Source: Phycisphaerae bacterium (GTDB lineage Bacteria; Planctomycetota; Phycisphaerae; UBA1845; Fen-1342). From it: DNA of 12,285 nt. Of the stretch, positions 6,417-12,285 are shown in pieces. How positions within the stretch are numbered: the first letter of the stretch is position 1; each line of letters opens with the position of its first letter. Where the stretch lies: positions 1 to 12,285 of the forward strand of contig JAFGRR010000172.1 of the NCBI GenBank assembly GCA_016935035.1, read 5' to 3'. The notes beneath the pieces were generated by a model. That model did not search any database, had not been told where the DNA came from, and saw nothing but the letters and a program-made list of their open reading frames with translations. Made by a program: the position numbers and the translations under genes.

Positions 6417-6422
6417 ACCTCC
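6417..6422 (-). promoter_or_regulatory. Glycosyltransferase ribosome binding site
   Basis: GGAGGT on the - strand, 8 nt before the GTG at 6408. It supports a GTG start over the nearby ATG at 6399. Confidence 0.75.
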
Positions 6423-6499
6423 GTCTCGCGGTAGAGCGTGATGCTTGCTGGTGGTATCCGCTTTTCATGTTGTGAAAGGTATCGCGAGTTGGCGGCAAG

Positions 6500-6517
6500 A
6501 AAAACCGCGCCGCGTGG
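6500..6517 (-). terminator. Possible weak terminator after the AraC-type gene
   Basis: Reading the - strand, the stop codon TGA (6520-6518) is followed at once by a GC-rich imperfect hairpin (6517-6505, about four base pairs with one mismatch and a 3-nt loop) and five T (6504-6500). The stem is short, so readthrough into the glycosyltransferase gene is possible. Confidence 0.3.
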
Positions 6518-7408
6518 TCACTGTTCCTGAGCGGCGTTTCGATAGGCCGACGGGCGCTGGCCGATGACGCGCCTAAAGGACGTGGCGAAGTACTGGCTGC
6601 TGCCGAAGCCGCAGCGCAGGGCGATCTCCACCAGCGGGAGCTTGGTTGACGTTAGCAGACGGCGCGCGACACCAATACGTCGGCGGATGTAGTAGTCGCC
6701 GGGGGCGAGACCGGTCTGGGCCTTGAAGAGACGTTGGAAGTGGGAGATGCTGAGGCCGACGCGGCGTGCCAGATCCGACATGCTCAGGGGCTCGGCGACG
6801 TGCATGCCCATTAGTTCGATGGCGGCGGCGATGGGGGGCGAATAGGCGCTGCCCGTGTTCGGCTGGTCGGCGAACTGGCAGATGATGATGAGGAGTTGAA
6901 TGAGCGTGGCGCGCGCGGCGACGGCGTCGAGCGTGTCGGGCGCCGCGTCAAGTTGAATCAGCCGCGCGACCAATTCGTGCGTTTCGTCGGATGTTGCGAA
7001 CGCTCGGCGGGGCAGGTGCCACAGTCGATTGTGGAGCAGCATGCCCTCGGCGTGCGTCAATCCGATAAAACGTCTGGGTGGTTGCTTGGACATGCGCAGG
7101 AGCAGCCAATAGAGCGTGCACGGTTGGATCATGTCATCGACGCCGCGCAACTCCTCACCTGGCCACGCACAGAACGCGTCGCCGCCGTGCAACTCGCACT
7201 CCTGTTGGCCGGCGATGAACCGGACGGACCCGCCAGTGATGTAGCAGAGCGCGAAGAGACCCGGGTGTGAGTGCCTTTCAAGCCCTTGTGCGGAGTGGAA
7301 GCGATCGAAACCGATTTCGGCCAGTTCGGGGATTCCTGGGAACGGATTTCTGCGCACGCAGCGCGCACGCTCCTGCTCCATTGCTCGTATTGGTCCGATA
7401 CGCGGCAT
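6518..7408 (-). CDS. AraC-family transcription regulator
   Basis: A 296-residue protein with an N-terminal cupin-type sensing domain (about 35-95; HSHPGLFALCYITGGSVRF, then GGDAFCAWPGEE) and a C-terminal pair of helix-turn-helix motifs (about 193-292). The second half is typical of the family: LSMSDLARRVGLSISHFQRLFKAQTG for the first helix-turn-helix, then PLVEIALRCGFGSSQYFATSFRRVIGQRPSAYR for the second. The cupin His residues (H46, H48) suggest a small ligand such as a sugar, but the effector is unknown. The start is ATG at 7408; a second ATG lies nine codons in (7381). There is no clear ribosome binding site for 7408, and a TATAAT sits 7 nt before it, so the mRNA may be leaderless or start at 7381. 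It is divergent from the PEP-CTERM gene, a usual arrangement for a local regulator, though its targets cannot be told from sequence. Confidence 0.93.
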   Translation of the reverse strand: MPRIGPIRAMEQERARCVRRNPFPGIPELAEIGFDRFHSAQGLERHSHPGLFALCYITGGSVRFIAGQQECELHGGDAFCAWPGEELRGVDDMIQPCTLYWLLLRMSKQPPRRFIGLTHAEGMLLHNRLWHLPRRAFATSDETHELVARLIQLDAAPDTLDAVAARATLIQLLIIICQFADQPNTGSAYSPPIAAAIELMGMHVAEPLSMSDLARRVGLSISHFQRLFKAQTGLAPGDYYIRRRIGVARRLLTSTKLPLVEIALRCGFGSSQYFATSFRRVIGQRPSAYRNAAQEQ

Positions 7409-7415
7409 GTGTGAT

Positions 7416-7421
7416 ATTATA
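7416..7421 (-). promoter_or_regulatory. Candidate -10 box for the AraC-type gene
   Basis: A perfect TATAAT on the - strand in a short AT-rich island of an otherwise GC-rich gap, ending 7 nt before the ATG at 7408. No good -35 hexamer is seen at 16-18 nt (TAGTCT or AGTCTT only). If used, transcription would begin at or next to the ATG. Confidence 0.4.
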
Positions 7422-7528
7422 CCATAGATATAGTTGTAAGACTAACGTTCAGGGCATGGCTAAAGTTAAATGAAGAAGCGTATCGGTGTGCGCCGGCTTC
7501 CGTGCGAGACTGTATGGAGGCGGGTAGC

Positions 7529-7562
7529 CCTGACTCGACGAGTATGAAGTCGTCGAGTCGGG
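7529..7562 (+). promoter_or_regulatory. Long stem-loop upstream of the PEP-CTERM gene
   Basis: CCTGACTCGACGA (7529-7541) and TCGTCGAGTCGGG (7550-7562) form a 13-bp stem with a single T-G wobble and an 8-nt loop. It lies 104 nt before the start codon. It could be a leader hairpin, an operator for a dimeric protein, or a terminator without a T-run for upstream readthrough. The remaining gap (7409-7666) shows the AT-rich island at its left end and a strong ribosome binding site at its right end. Confidence 0.5.
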
Positions 7563-7653
7563 CCCATCGGCGTACGCAGACAGGTCGTGAGGCCGGCAGG
7601 CGGGTTACCGTTCGGCCGCGGAAAACGTAAATCAGGCATCTCTTGTGGTTCTG

Positions 7654-7659
7654 AGGAGG
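7654..7659 (+). promoter_or_regulatory. Strong ribosome binding site of the PEP-CTERM gene
   Basis: A perfect AGGAGG, 7 nt before the ATG at 7667, with an A-rich spacer. This is the strongest site in the window and suggests high expression. Confidence 0.85.
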
Positions 7660-7666
7660 AAAGAAA

Positions 7667-8266
7667 ATGCGTACTGCACTTGCTCTGGGCATTGCCCTGT
7701 TGCTCGTCGGGTCGGCGAGCGCGAATCTGATCAACGGCGACATCGAGAACAACTCGGTTGAACCGTACGGCGGCATCGATAATTGGGGCCCGAACGGCGG
7801 CAATGCGCCGTACGCCAACCACGGCACGCCGGCGCCGCTGCCTGGCACCGGTGACGACTTCGGCTACTACTCCGCTCAAGGTACTGAGACGGTCGGTCAA
7901 GTTTCGTCGCTGACCTTCGCTGCGGACACTCTCTACGAGTTCAGCGGCCTCTTCACGGGCGGCGGCAGCGGCTTCGGCGAAGTCGTCCTTCAGATTGGCT
8001 ACGCGGACCTGGAAACCGGCGATTTCCTCGCTCTCAGCACGTTGGGTATCACGGTTGACAACACTTGGGCGGCGTACCCTGGCGTTACCTACAACACTGG
8101 CGCAACCGGCGAAGAACTCGGTCAGCCGATCTGGGTCCGCCTGGGCGACGGTATTGCCGGTACGCCTGGCGACAGCGACATCTGGTTTGACAACCTGACC
8201 CTGACCCCCGAGCCGGCGAGCCTGATCTTGCTCGCGCTCGGCGCCCTGGTCCTGCGTCGTCGCTAG
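7667..8266 (+). CDS. Small PEP-CTERM exported protein
   Basis: A 199-residue protein with a clear signal peptide (1-19; basic MRT, hydrophobic ALALGIALLLVG, cleavage after SASA) and a C-terminal sorting tail: PEPAS at 181-185, hydrophobic LILLALGALVL, then three Arg. In PEP-CTERM systems an exosortase cleaves this tail at the inner membrane and the product goes to the surface or matrix; no exosortase gene is in the window. Between the two signals lies a Gly-, Thr- and Asn-rich beta domain without Cys, ending in DIWFDNLTL just before PEP, the usual layout of jelly-roll PEP-CTERM proteins. The sequence NGDIENNS near the N-terminus resembles the NGDFE start of such domains. A strong ribosome binding site and strong terminator bracket it, so it is its own transcription unit. 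Ligand and role are unknown. Confidence 0.9.
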   Translation: MRTALALGIALLLVGSASANLINGDIENNSVEPYGGIDNWGPNGGNAPYANHGTPAPLPGTGDDFGYYSAQGTETVGQVSSLTFAADTLYEFSGLFTGGGSGFGEVVLQIGYADLETGDFLALSTLGITVDNTWAAYPGVTYNTGATGEELGQPIWVRLGDGIAGTPGDSDIWFDNLTLTPEPASLILLALGALVLRRR

Positions 8267-8305
8267 GTCGTCGCGGAAGAAGGACCAACACACACGCGAA
8301 CGGAG

Positions 8306-8341
8306 AAGGGCGTCTGGCCAGTACTGGTCAGACGCCCTTTT
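8306..8341 (+). terminator. Strong rho-independent terminator after the PEP-CTERM gene
   Basis: GGGCGTCTGGCCAG (8308-8321) pairs with CTGGTCAGACGCCC (8324-8337), with one G-T wobble and only TA in the centre, flanked by AA and TTTT. It lies 40 nt after the PEP-CTERM stop. Read on the - strand the tail is only TT, so it would serve the convergent CoA-transferase gene less well. Confidence 0.92.
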
Positions 8342-8396
8342 CCTGTCCACACCCGGCGAGGCCGGATGGCTGGATCCAATCGGTCAGGCCCGCTCC

Positions 8397-10274
8397 CTAC
8401 ACCTTGGCGGCTTCAGGCAGCCGCATCGAGACGCGGACGACATCGTCGTCCTTGGTGGTCTCGATTTCGAGGCCGGAGCGGTGGAAGATCTTGAGCATGC
8501 CGCTGTTTTCGACGAGCACGTAGGCATTGAAGTGGCGGATGCCGGCGCCGCGGGCGATGTCCACCAAGCGATGGAACAGGTAAGTCCCCAGCCCGTGCCG
8601 CTGCCACTGGTCCTCGACTGTGAAGGCGACCTCGGCGGTCTCCTTGGCGGCGTCGGTCATGTAGCGGCCGACCGCGATGACCTCTTCCTGGCCCGGCGTT
8701 CCTACCAGGCATATCAGGGCCATCTCCGTGTCGTAATCGACGTTGCAGAAGACCTGGAGCTTGTTGTGCGGCATTGATTTCAGCGTTGCATGATATCGCA
8801 GATAGACGGTCTGCTCGCTGAACCCGTAGAACATGTCCTTCATCAGCGGCTCATCGTCCGGACGGATCGGACGCACGAAGACTTCCTTGCCGTCCTTGAG
8901 CGTGATGTGGTCTTCGTACTTGGCCGGATACGGAGCCCGCGGGGGCGGCATGATCTGGTTGGGATACACGATGCGGCGGCGTTTGGCGGCGTGCAGCAAC
9001 TCGGAGCGGAAGTCGGGATGCGCGATGCTGATAAGTGACATCGCGCGCTCGCGCATGGTGCGACCGGCCAGGTACGCCGCGCCGTATTCCGTCACCACGT
9101 AGTGAATGTCGCCGCGTGTTGTGATGACGCCGGCACCAGTCTGGAGATTCGGCACGATGCGTGAACGGACACCATCTGGTGTGTCGGCGGTGCTGGGCAC
9201 GGCGATGATGGGGCGGCCGTCCTTGGCGAGCGCGGTGGCCCGCATGAAGTCCGCGTGTCCACCCAGGCCGCTGTGGAGCTTTTCGCCGAGCGAGTCGGCC
9301 ACGACCTGGCCGGTGAGGTCGACCTCGAGTGCCGCGTTGATCGCGACCATGTTGTCGTTGCGTGCGATGACGAACGGGTTGTTCGTATAGTCTGACGCGT
9401 GCATCTCGATCGCCGGATTGTCGTGCAGGAACTCGAAGAGGTCGTGCGAGCCGGCGGCGAAACTGCCGACGATCTTGCCGCGGTGCAGCGTCTTGTACTT
9501 GCCGGTGATGACGCCTGACTTGGCGAGTTTCATCACGCCGTCGGAGAACATCTCCGTGTGAATGCCAAGGTCGTTCTTCTGGGTCAGCATGGAGAGAACG
9601 GCGTCGGGGATGCGTCCGATACCGAGCTGGAGGGTCGCGCCGTCGGGAATAAGCCGCGCGAGGTTGGCGGCGATGGAACGCGTGACTTCGTCGGGCTCGT
9701 CAACGACGGGCCATTCGAGCAGCGGCTCGGTCTTGTCGACCAGGTAGTCGATGCGGTCGACGTGCAGGAACGAGTCGCCGTGAGTTCGCGGCATGCGCTC
9801 GTTCACCTGCGCGACGATGAGCTTGGTGGATTCGACGGCCGGTTTGGTAATGTCGACGGAGACGCCCAGGCTGCACCAGCCGTGCTGGTCCGGCGGGCTG
9901 ACGCTGACCAGCGCGATGTCGATGGGGATTCGCCGCGTGCGGAACAGGGCCGGCACCTGCGACAGGAACACAGGCGTGTAATCGGCGCGGGCATCGGCGA
10001 CGGCGTCGCGCAGGCTGTTGCCGATGAAGAACGCGTTGGCCCGAAAGCTCGGCGCCAGCTTGGGGTCGGCGTAGGGGGCCACGCCGAGGGTTAGCACGTG
10101 CAACACCTCGGTGTCCGAAAGCGAGGCATGGGCGCTGCACAGGGCGCGCGTCAACTCCTGTGGCTCGCCACAGGCCGAGCCGATGAAAACGCGGTTGCCC
10201 GGCTTGATGCGTTTGATCGCCTTTTCGGCGGGGACGATCTTGGATGCGTATTTGGTGCGCCAGTCAGTCGTCAT
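8397..10274 (-). CDS. Acetyl-CoA hydrolase/CoA-transferase fused to GNAT acetyltransferase
   Basis: A 625-residue two-domain protein. Residues about 1-445 match the acetyl-CoA hydrolase/4-hydroxybutyrate CoA-transferase family (SPPDQHGWCSLG at 126-137, GIGRIPDAV at 218-226, and the catalytic Glu E241 in HTEMFSDG, which forms a glutamyl-CoA thioester in this family; then GLGGHADFMRA at 336-346). These enzymes move CoA between acids or hydrolyse acyl-CoA. Residues about 456-620 form a GNAT domain with the acetyl-CoA loop QRHGLG (558-563) and a conserved late ENSGMLKIFHRSG segment; GNATs acetylate amines, often protein lysines. The linker is short (PPPRAPYPAKYEDH). The start ATG at 10274 is 5 nt after the stop of the upstream synthetase gene; GGAG (10286-10283) overlaps that stop, so translation is likely coupled. 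The CoA substrate and the GNAT target cannot be told from sequence. Confidence 0.92.
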   Translation of the reverse strand: MTTDWRTKYASKIVPAEKAIKRIKPGNRVFIGSACGEPQELTRALCSAHASLSDTEVLHVLTLGVAPYADPKLAPSFRANAFFIGNSLRDAVADARADYTPVFLSQVPALFRTRRIPIDIALVSVSPPDQHGWCSLGVSVDITKPAVESTKLIVAQVNERMPRTHGDSFLHVDRIDYLVDKTEPLLEWPVVDEPDEVTRSIAANLARLIPDGATLQLGIGRIPDAVLSMLTQKNDLGIHTEMFSDGVMKLAKSGVITGKYKTLHRGKIVGSFAAGSHDLFEFLHDNPAIEMHASDYTNNPFVIARNDNMVAINAALEVDLTGQVVADSLGEKLHSGLGGHADFMRATALAKDGRPIIAVPSTADTPDGVRSRIVPNLQTGAGVITTRGDIHYVVTEYGAAYLAGRTMRERAMSLISIAHPDFRSELLHAAKRRRIVYPNQIMPPPRAPYPAKYEDHITLKDGKEVFVRPIRPDDEPLMKDMFYGFSEQTVYLRYHATLKSMPHNKLQVFCNVDYDTEMALICLVGTPGQEEVIAVGRYMTDAAKETAEVAFTVEDQWQRHGLGTYLFHRLVDIARGAGIRHFNAYVLVENSGMLKIFHRSGLEIETTKDDDVVRVSMRLPEAAKV

Positions 10275-10279
10275 GGTTA

Positions 10280-12285
10280 CTACTCCGAAAGAATGATGCG
10301 CGCGTCGGCCGCGATCGCGCCCTTGCCGGACGAATACACGATCAGCGGGTTAACGTCCAGTTCCTTGATCTGCGGATGATCGGTCACGAGCTGGGCCAGG
10401 CGCATGATGCACTCGGCGATGGCCTCGACGTCGGATGGTGGTTCGCCGCGCACGCCCTCGAGCAGGCGGTACGAACGGATGTCGTGGATCATCTCCTTGG
10501 CGACGTTGCCGCGGATCGGTGCCAGGCGGAATGACACGTCACGCAGGGCTTCGGTGTAAATGCCGCCCAGCCCGAACATGAGCAGCGGGCCGAAGTTCGG
10601 GTCGCGTGTCATGCCGAGGATGATCTCCTTGCCTTTGGGCAGCATCTTCTCGACGAGCACGCCCCAGATTTCCACGTCCTTGCCGAGCTTCTCCCGCACG
10701 CGCGCGATCATCGCCGTGTGTTCCTCACGCGCCGACTTCTCGTCAGCCACGTTCAGGACGACCCCGCCGACATCGGTCTTGTGCAGGATCGTGGGGCCGA
10801 CGATCTTGAGCACGACGGGGAAGCCCATTTCCTTAGCTGCCGCCGCGGCTTCGTCGGGCGTGGTTGCCAGCTTGAAGGGCGTGACCGGGAAGTTGTAGTG
10901 CTGGAAGACCTCGAGCGCCTTGACCTCGATCAGGTTCGGCCGGCCGGCCTTCAACTCCTCGGCCATGATCTTTGACGCCGCCTTTTTGTTGACGTCGAAC
11001 TTCCTGTACTCGCTCAGCGGCGTACGGACCCATTCGGCGAAACGTGCCTTGGCGGCCAGCGACCGCATGGCGTTTTCCGGGAAGGTGTAGGTCGGTATGC
11101 CGATCTTGTGCAGTTGCTCGACGGCGGGACCGACGTCCACCAGCCCCATCGGGCAGGCCACGATCGGCTTGTTGCACATGCTGCGGGCTTCGCCGATGAC
11201 GTTCGCGATCTCCAGTACATTCGTCATCATCTGCGGCGTGATCAGGATTACGGTCTGGTCGACACCCTCGTCGCTGCAAACGGCGTCGAGGGCGGAGCGA
11301 TAGCGGTCGTCCTTGGCATCACCGATGACGTCCACGGGGTTCTTGAGGCTGGCCGTGGGCGGCATCTGAAAGCGTAGCGACTTGGTCGTGTATTCCTGGA
11401 ACTGGGCCATTTTCAGGCCGTAGCGGATGCACGCGTCGGTCGCCATGATGCCGGGGCCACCGGCGTTGGTGACGATCGCGGTCCGGCGGCCGTTGGGCAG
11501 CACCGGATCGGCGAAGGCCTCGGCGAAATCGAACAGGTCGGCGACGGACTCGACGCGGATGACGCCGGCCTGCTTCATCATCGCATCGTAGACCTCATCG
11601 GAGCCGGCCAGCGAGCCGGTGTGCGAGGCGGCGGCCGCCGCGCCCTGGGCCGTGCGCCCGGTCTTGATGGCGATGATCGGCTTGGGATTATGCCCGTGGG
11701 CGATCTCGTTGGCGGCCTGGATGAAGCCCTGGCCGTCGGAGATGTCCTCGACGTACATGAGGATGACGCGCGTGCGCGGGTCAATCGCCAGCGATCGCAT
11801 CAGGTCGATTTCGGTGACGTCAACCTTGTTGCCGAAGCTCACGAAACGCGAGAACCCGATGCCGCGGCCTTTTGCATAATCCAGCAGGGCCGTGCACAAC
11901 GCACCGCTCTGTGAGATCAGGCCGAGGTTGCCCGCGCGTGGCGTATCGCGGCTGAAGCTGGCGTTCATTCGCACTTCTTGCGCGGTATTGATGACGCCCA
12001 GGCAGTTCGGGCCGACGATGCTCAGGCCGCGTTTCTGAGCGAGCTTCCTGATGCTCATTTCGCGTTCACGGCCCTCGCCGCCGATCTCCTTGAACCCCGC
12101 CGAGATGATGACGAAATGGCGCGTGCCCTTGTCGGCCGCCTCGGCGATGACACCCTCGATGAAGGGGGCGGGAATCGCCAGAACGACCAAGTCGGGGGCC
12201 TCGTCGATCTCGCTGATCGATTTGACGCACGCGTTGCCAAGGATCGCCTTGGCCTTGGGGTTCACCGGATAAACCACGCCGGTGA
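10280..12285 (-). CDS. ADP-forming acetyl/acyl-CoA synthetase, N-terminus cut
   Basis: Interconverts acyl-CoA + ADP + phosphate with free acid + CoA + ATP, recovering energy from acyl-CoA. The frame stays open to the right edge. The GTG at 12277 lies within the VVYPVNPK motif of the CoA-binding domain, so it is internal and about 30 N-terminal residues are missing. Numbering from that GTG: CoA-binding domain (to about 100), the ligase domain with GLISQSGAL (119-127) and the phosphorylated-type His H219 in ASHTGSLAG, NAGGPG (271-276), a second ligase domain, and an ATP-grasp domain from about 435 with ILHKTDVGGV (H499, probably the second phospho-His of the family), GMTRDPNFGPLLMFGLGG (555-572) and the late ELDVNPL motif. 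All parts are in one chain, as in bacterial forms; some archaeal forms are split into two subunits. No GNAT domain is attached here, unlike Pat-type relatives; one is on the next gene. Substrate range (acetate or longer or aryl acids) cannot be told. Confidence 0.93.
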   Translation of the reverse strand, partial: TGVVYPVNPKAKAILGNACVKSISEIDEAPDLVVLAIPAPFIEGVIAEAADKGTRHFVIISAGFKEIGGEGREREMSIRKLAQKRGLSIVGPNCLGVINTAQEVRMNASFSRDTPRAGNLGLISQSGALCTALLDYAKGRGIGFSRFVSFGNKVDVTEIDLMRSLAIDPRTRVILMYVEDISDGQGFIQAANEIAHGHNPKPIIAIKTGRTAQGAAAAASHTGSLAGSDEVYDAMMKQAGVIRVESVADLFDFAEAFADPVLPNGRRTAIVTNAGGPGIMATDACIRYGLKMAQFQEYTTKSLRFQMPPTASLKNPVDVIGDAKDDRYRSALDAVCSDEGVDQTVILITPQMMTNVLEIANVIGEARSMCNKPIVACPMGLVDVGPAVEQLHKIGIPTYTFPENAMRSLAAKARFAEWVRTPLSEYRKFDVNKKAASKIMAEELKAGRPNLIEVKALEVFQHYNFPVTPFKLATTPDEAAAAAKEMGFPVVLKIVGPTILHKTDVGGVVLNVADEKSAREEHTAMIARVREKLGKDVEIWGVLVEKMLPKGKEIILGMTRDPNFGPLLMFGLGGIYTEALRDVSFRLAPIRGNVAKEMIHDIRSYRLLEGVRGEPPSDVEAIAECIMRLAQLVTDHPQIKELDVNPLIVYSSGKGAIAADARIILSE
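10283..10286 (-). promoter_or_regulatory. Ribosome binding site overlapping the upstream gene's end
   Basis: GGAG on the - strand, 8 nt before the ATG at 10274 and directly before the TAG stop (10282-10280) of the synthetase gene. It indicates translational coupling in the two-gene operon. Confidence 0.65.

Noticed and set aside
8353..8365. CCGGC/GCCGG mini-hairpin near the end of the CoA-transferase gene
   Set aside because: Only five base pairs with a 3-nt loop and no T-run; expected by chance in this base composition.
9558..10094. Open frame of 178 codons on the + strand opposite the CoA-transferase gene
   Set aside because: It is a shadow of a well-conserved enzyme on the - strand; no ribosome binding site and no domain.

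Overview
The window looks like a piece of a high-GC chromosome from the phylum Planctomycetota, most likely a Phycisphaerae-type bacterium. Four things suggest this. A very large secreted-type protein is built from Cys-rich GACC repeats and calcium-loop (DxNxNGIPD) repeats. A small protein carries a PEP-CTERM tail. There is a futalosine-pathway (menaquinone) gene. Several GC-rich palindromes sit between genes, and two more lie inside a gene. The assignment rests on family resemblance read by eye, not on a search.

Layout. 3-2786 (+): 3' part of a giant Cys-rich repeat protein with a Cys + transmembrane + Arg tail; its start lies off the left edge. 3014-3580 (+): frr, ribosome recycling factor, followed by a hairpin terminator. 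3845-5236 (+): mqnC, a radical SAM enzyme of menaquinone synthesis, carrying an in-frame insert of about 87 codons that contains two perfect palindromes. 5323-6408 (-): GT4 glycosyltransferase. 6518-7408 (-): AraC-family regulator. 7667-8266 (+): small PEP-CTERM surface protein with a strong ribosome binding site and a textbook terminator. 8397-10274 (-): CoA-transferase/acetyl-CoA hydrolase fused to a GNAT acetyltransferase. 10280 to the right edge (-): ADP-forming acyl-CoA synthetase, cut at its N-terminus.

How the genes work together. The last two genes form a tight two-gene operon (5 nt apart, ribosome binding site overlapping the upstream stop codon) that should interconvert acyl-CoA, free acid and ATP, with a GNAT domain that could acetylate a protein or small molecule. 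The two surface proteins at the left end and centre carry different C-terminal sorting-type tails; no sorting peptidase is encoded here. frr and mqnC are housekeeping genes and appear to be separate transcription units. The glycosyltransferase and AraC genes point the same way but are 109 nt apart with a possible weak terminator between them.

The most unusual thing is the mqnC insert: DNA that resembles the intergenic palindromic repeats around it sits in frame inside a well-conserved metabolic enzyme, without breaking the reading frame. No CRISPR array, transposase, tRNA or rRNA was seen. No gene-free stretch exceeds 300 bases.
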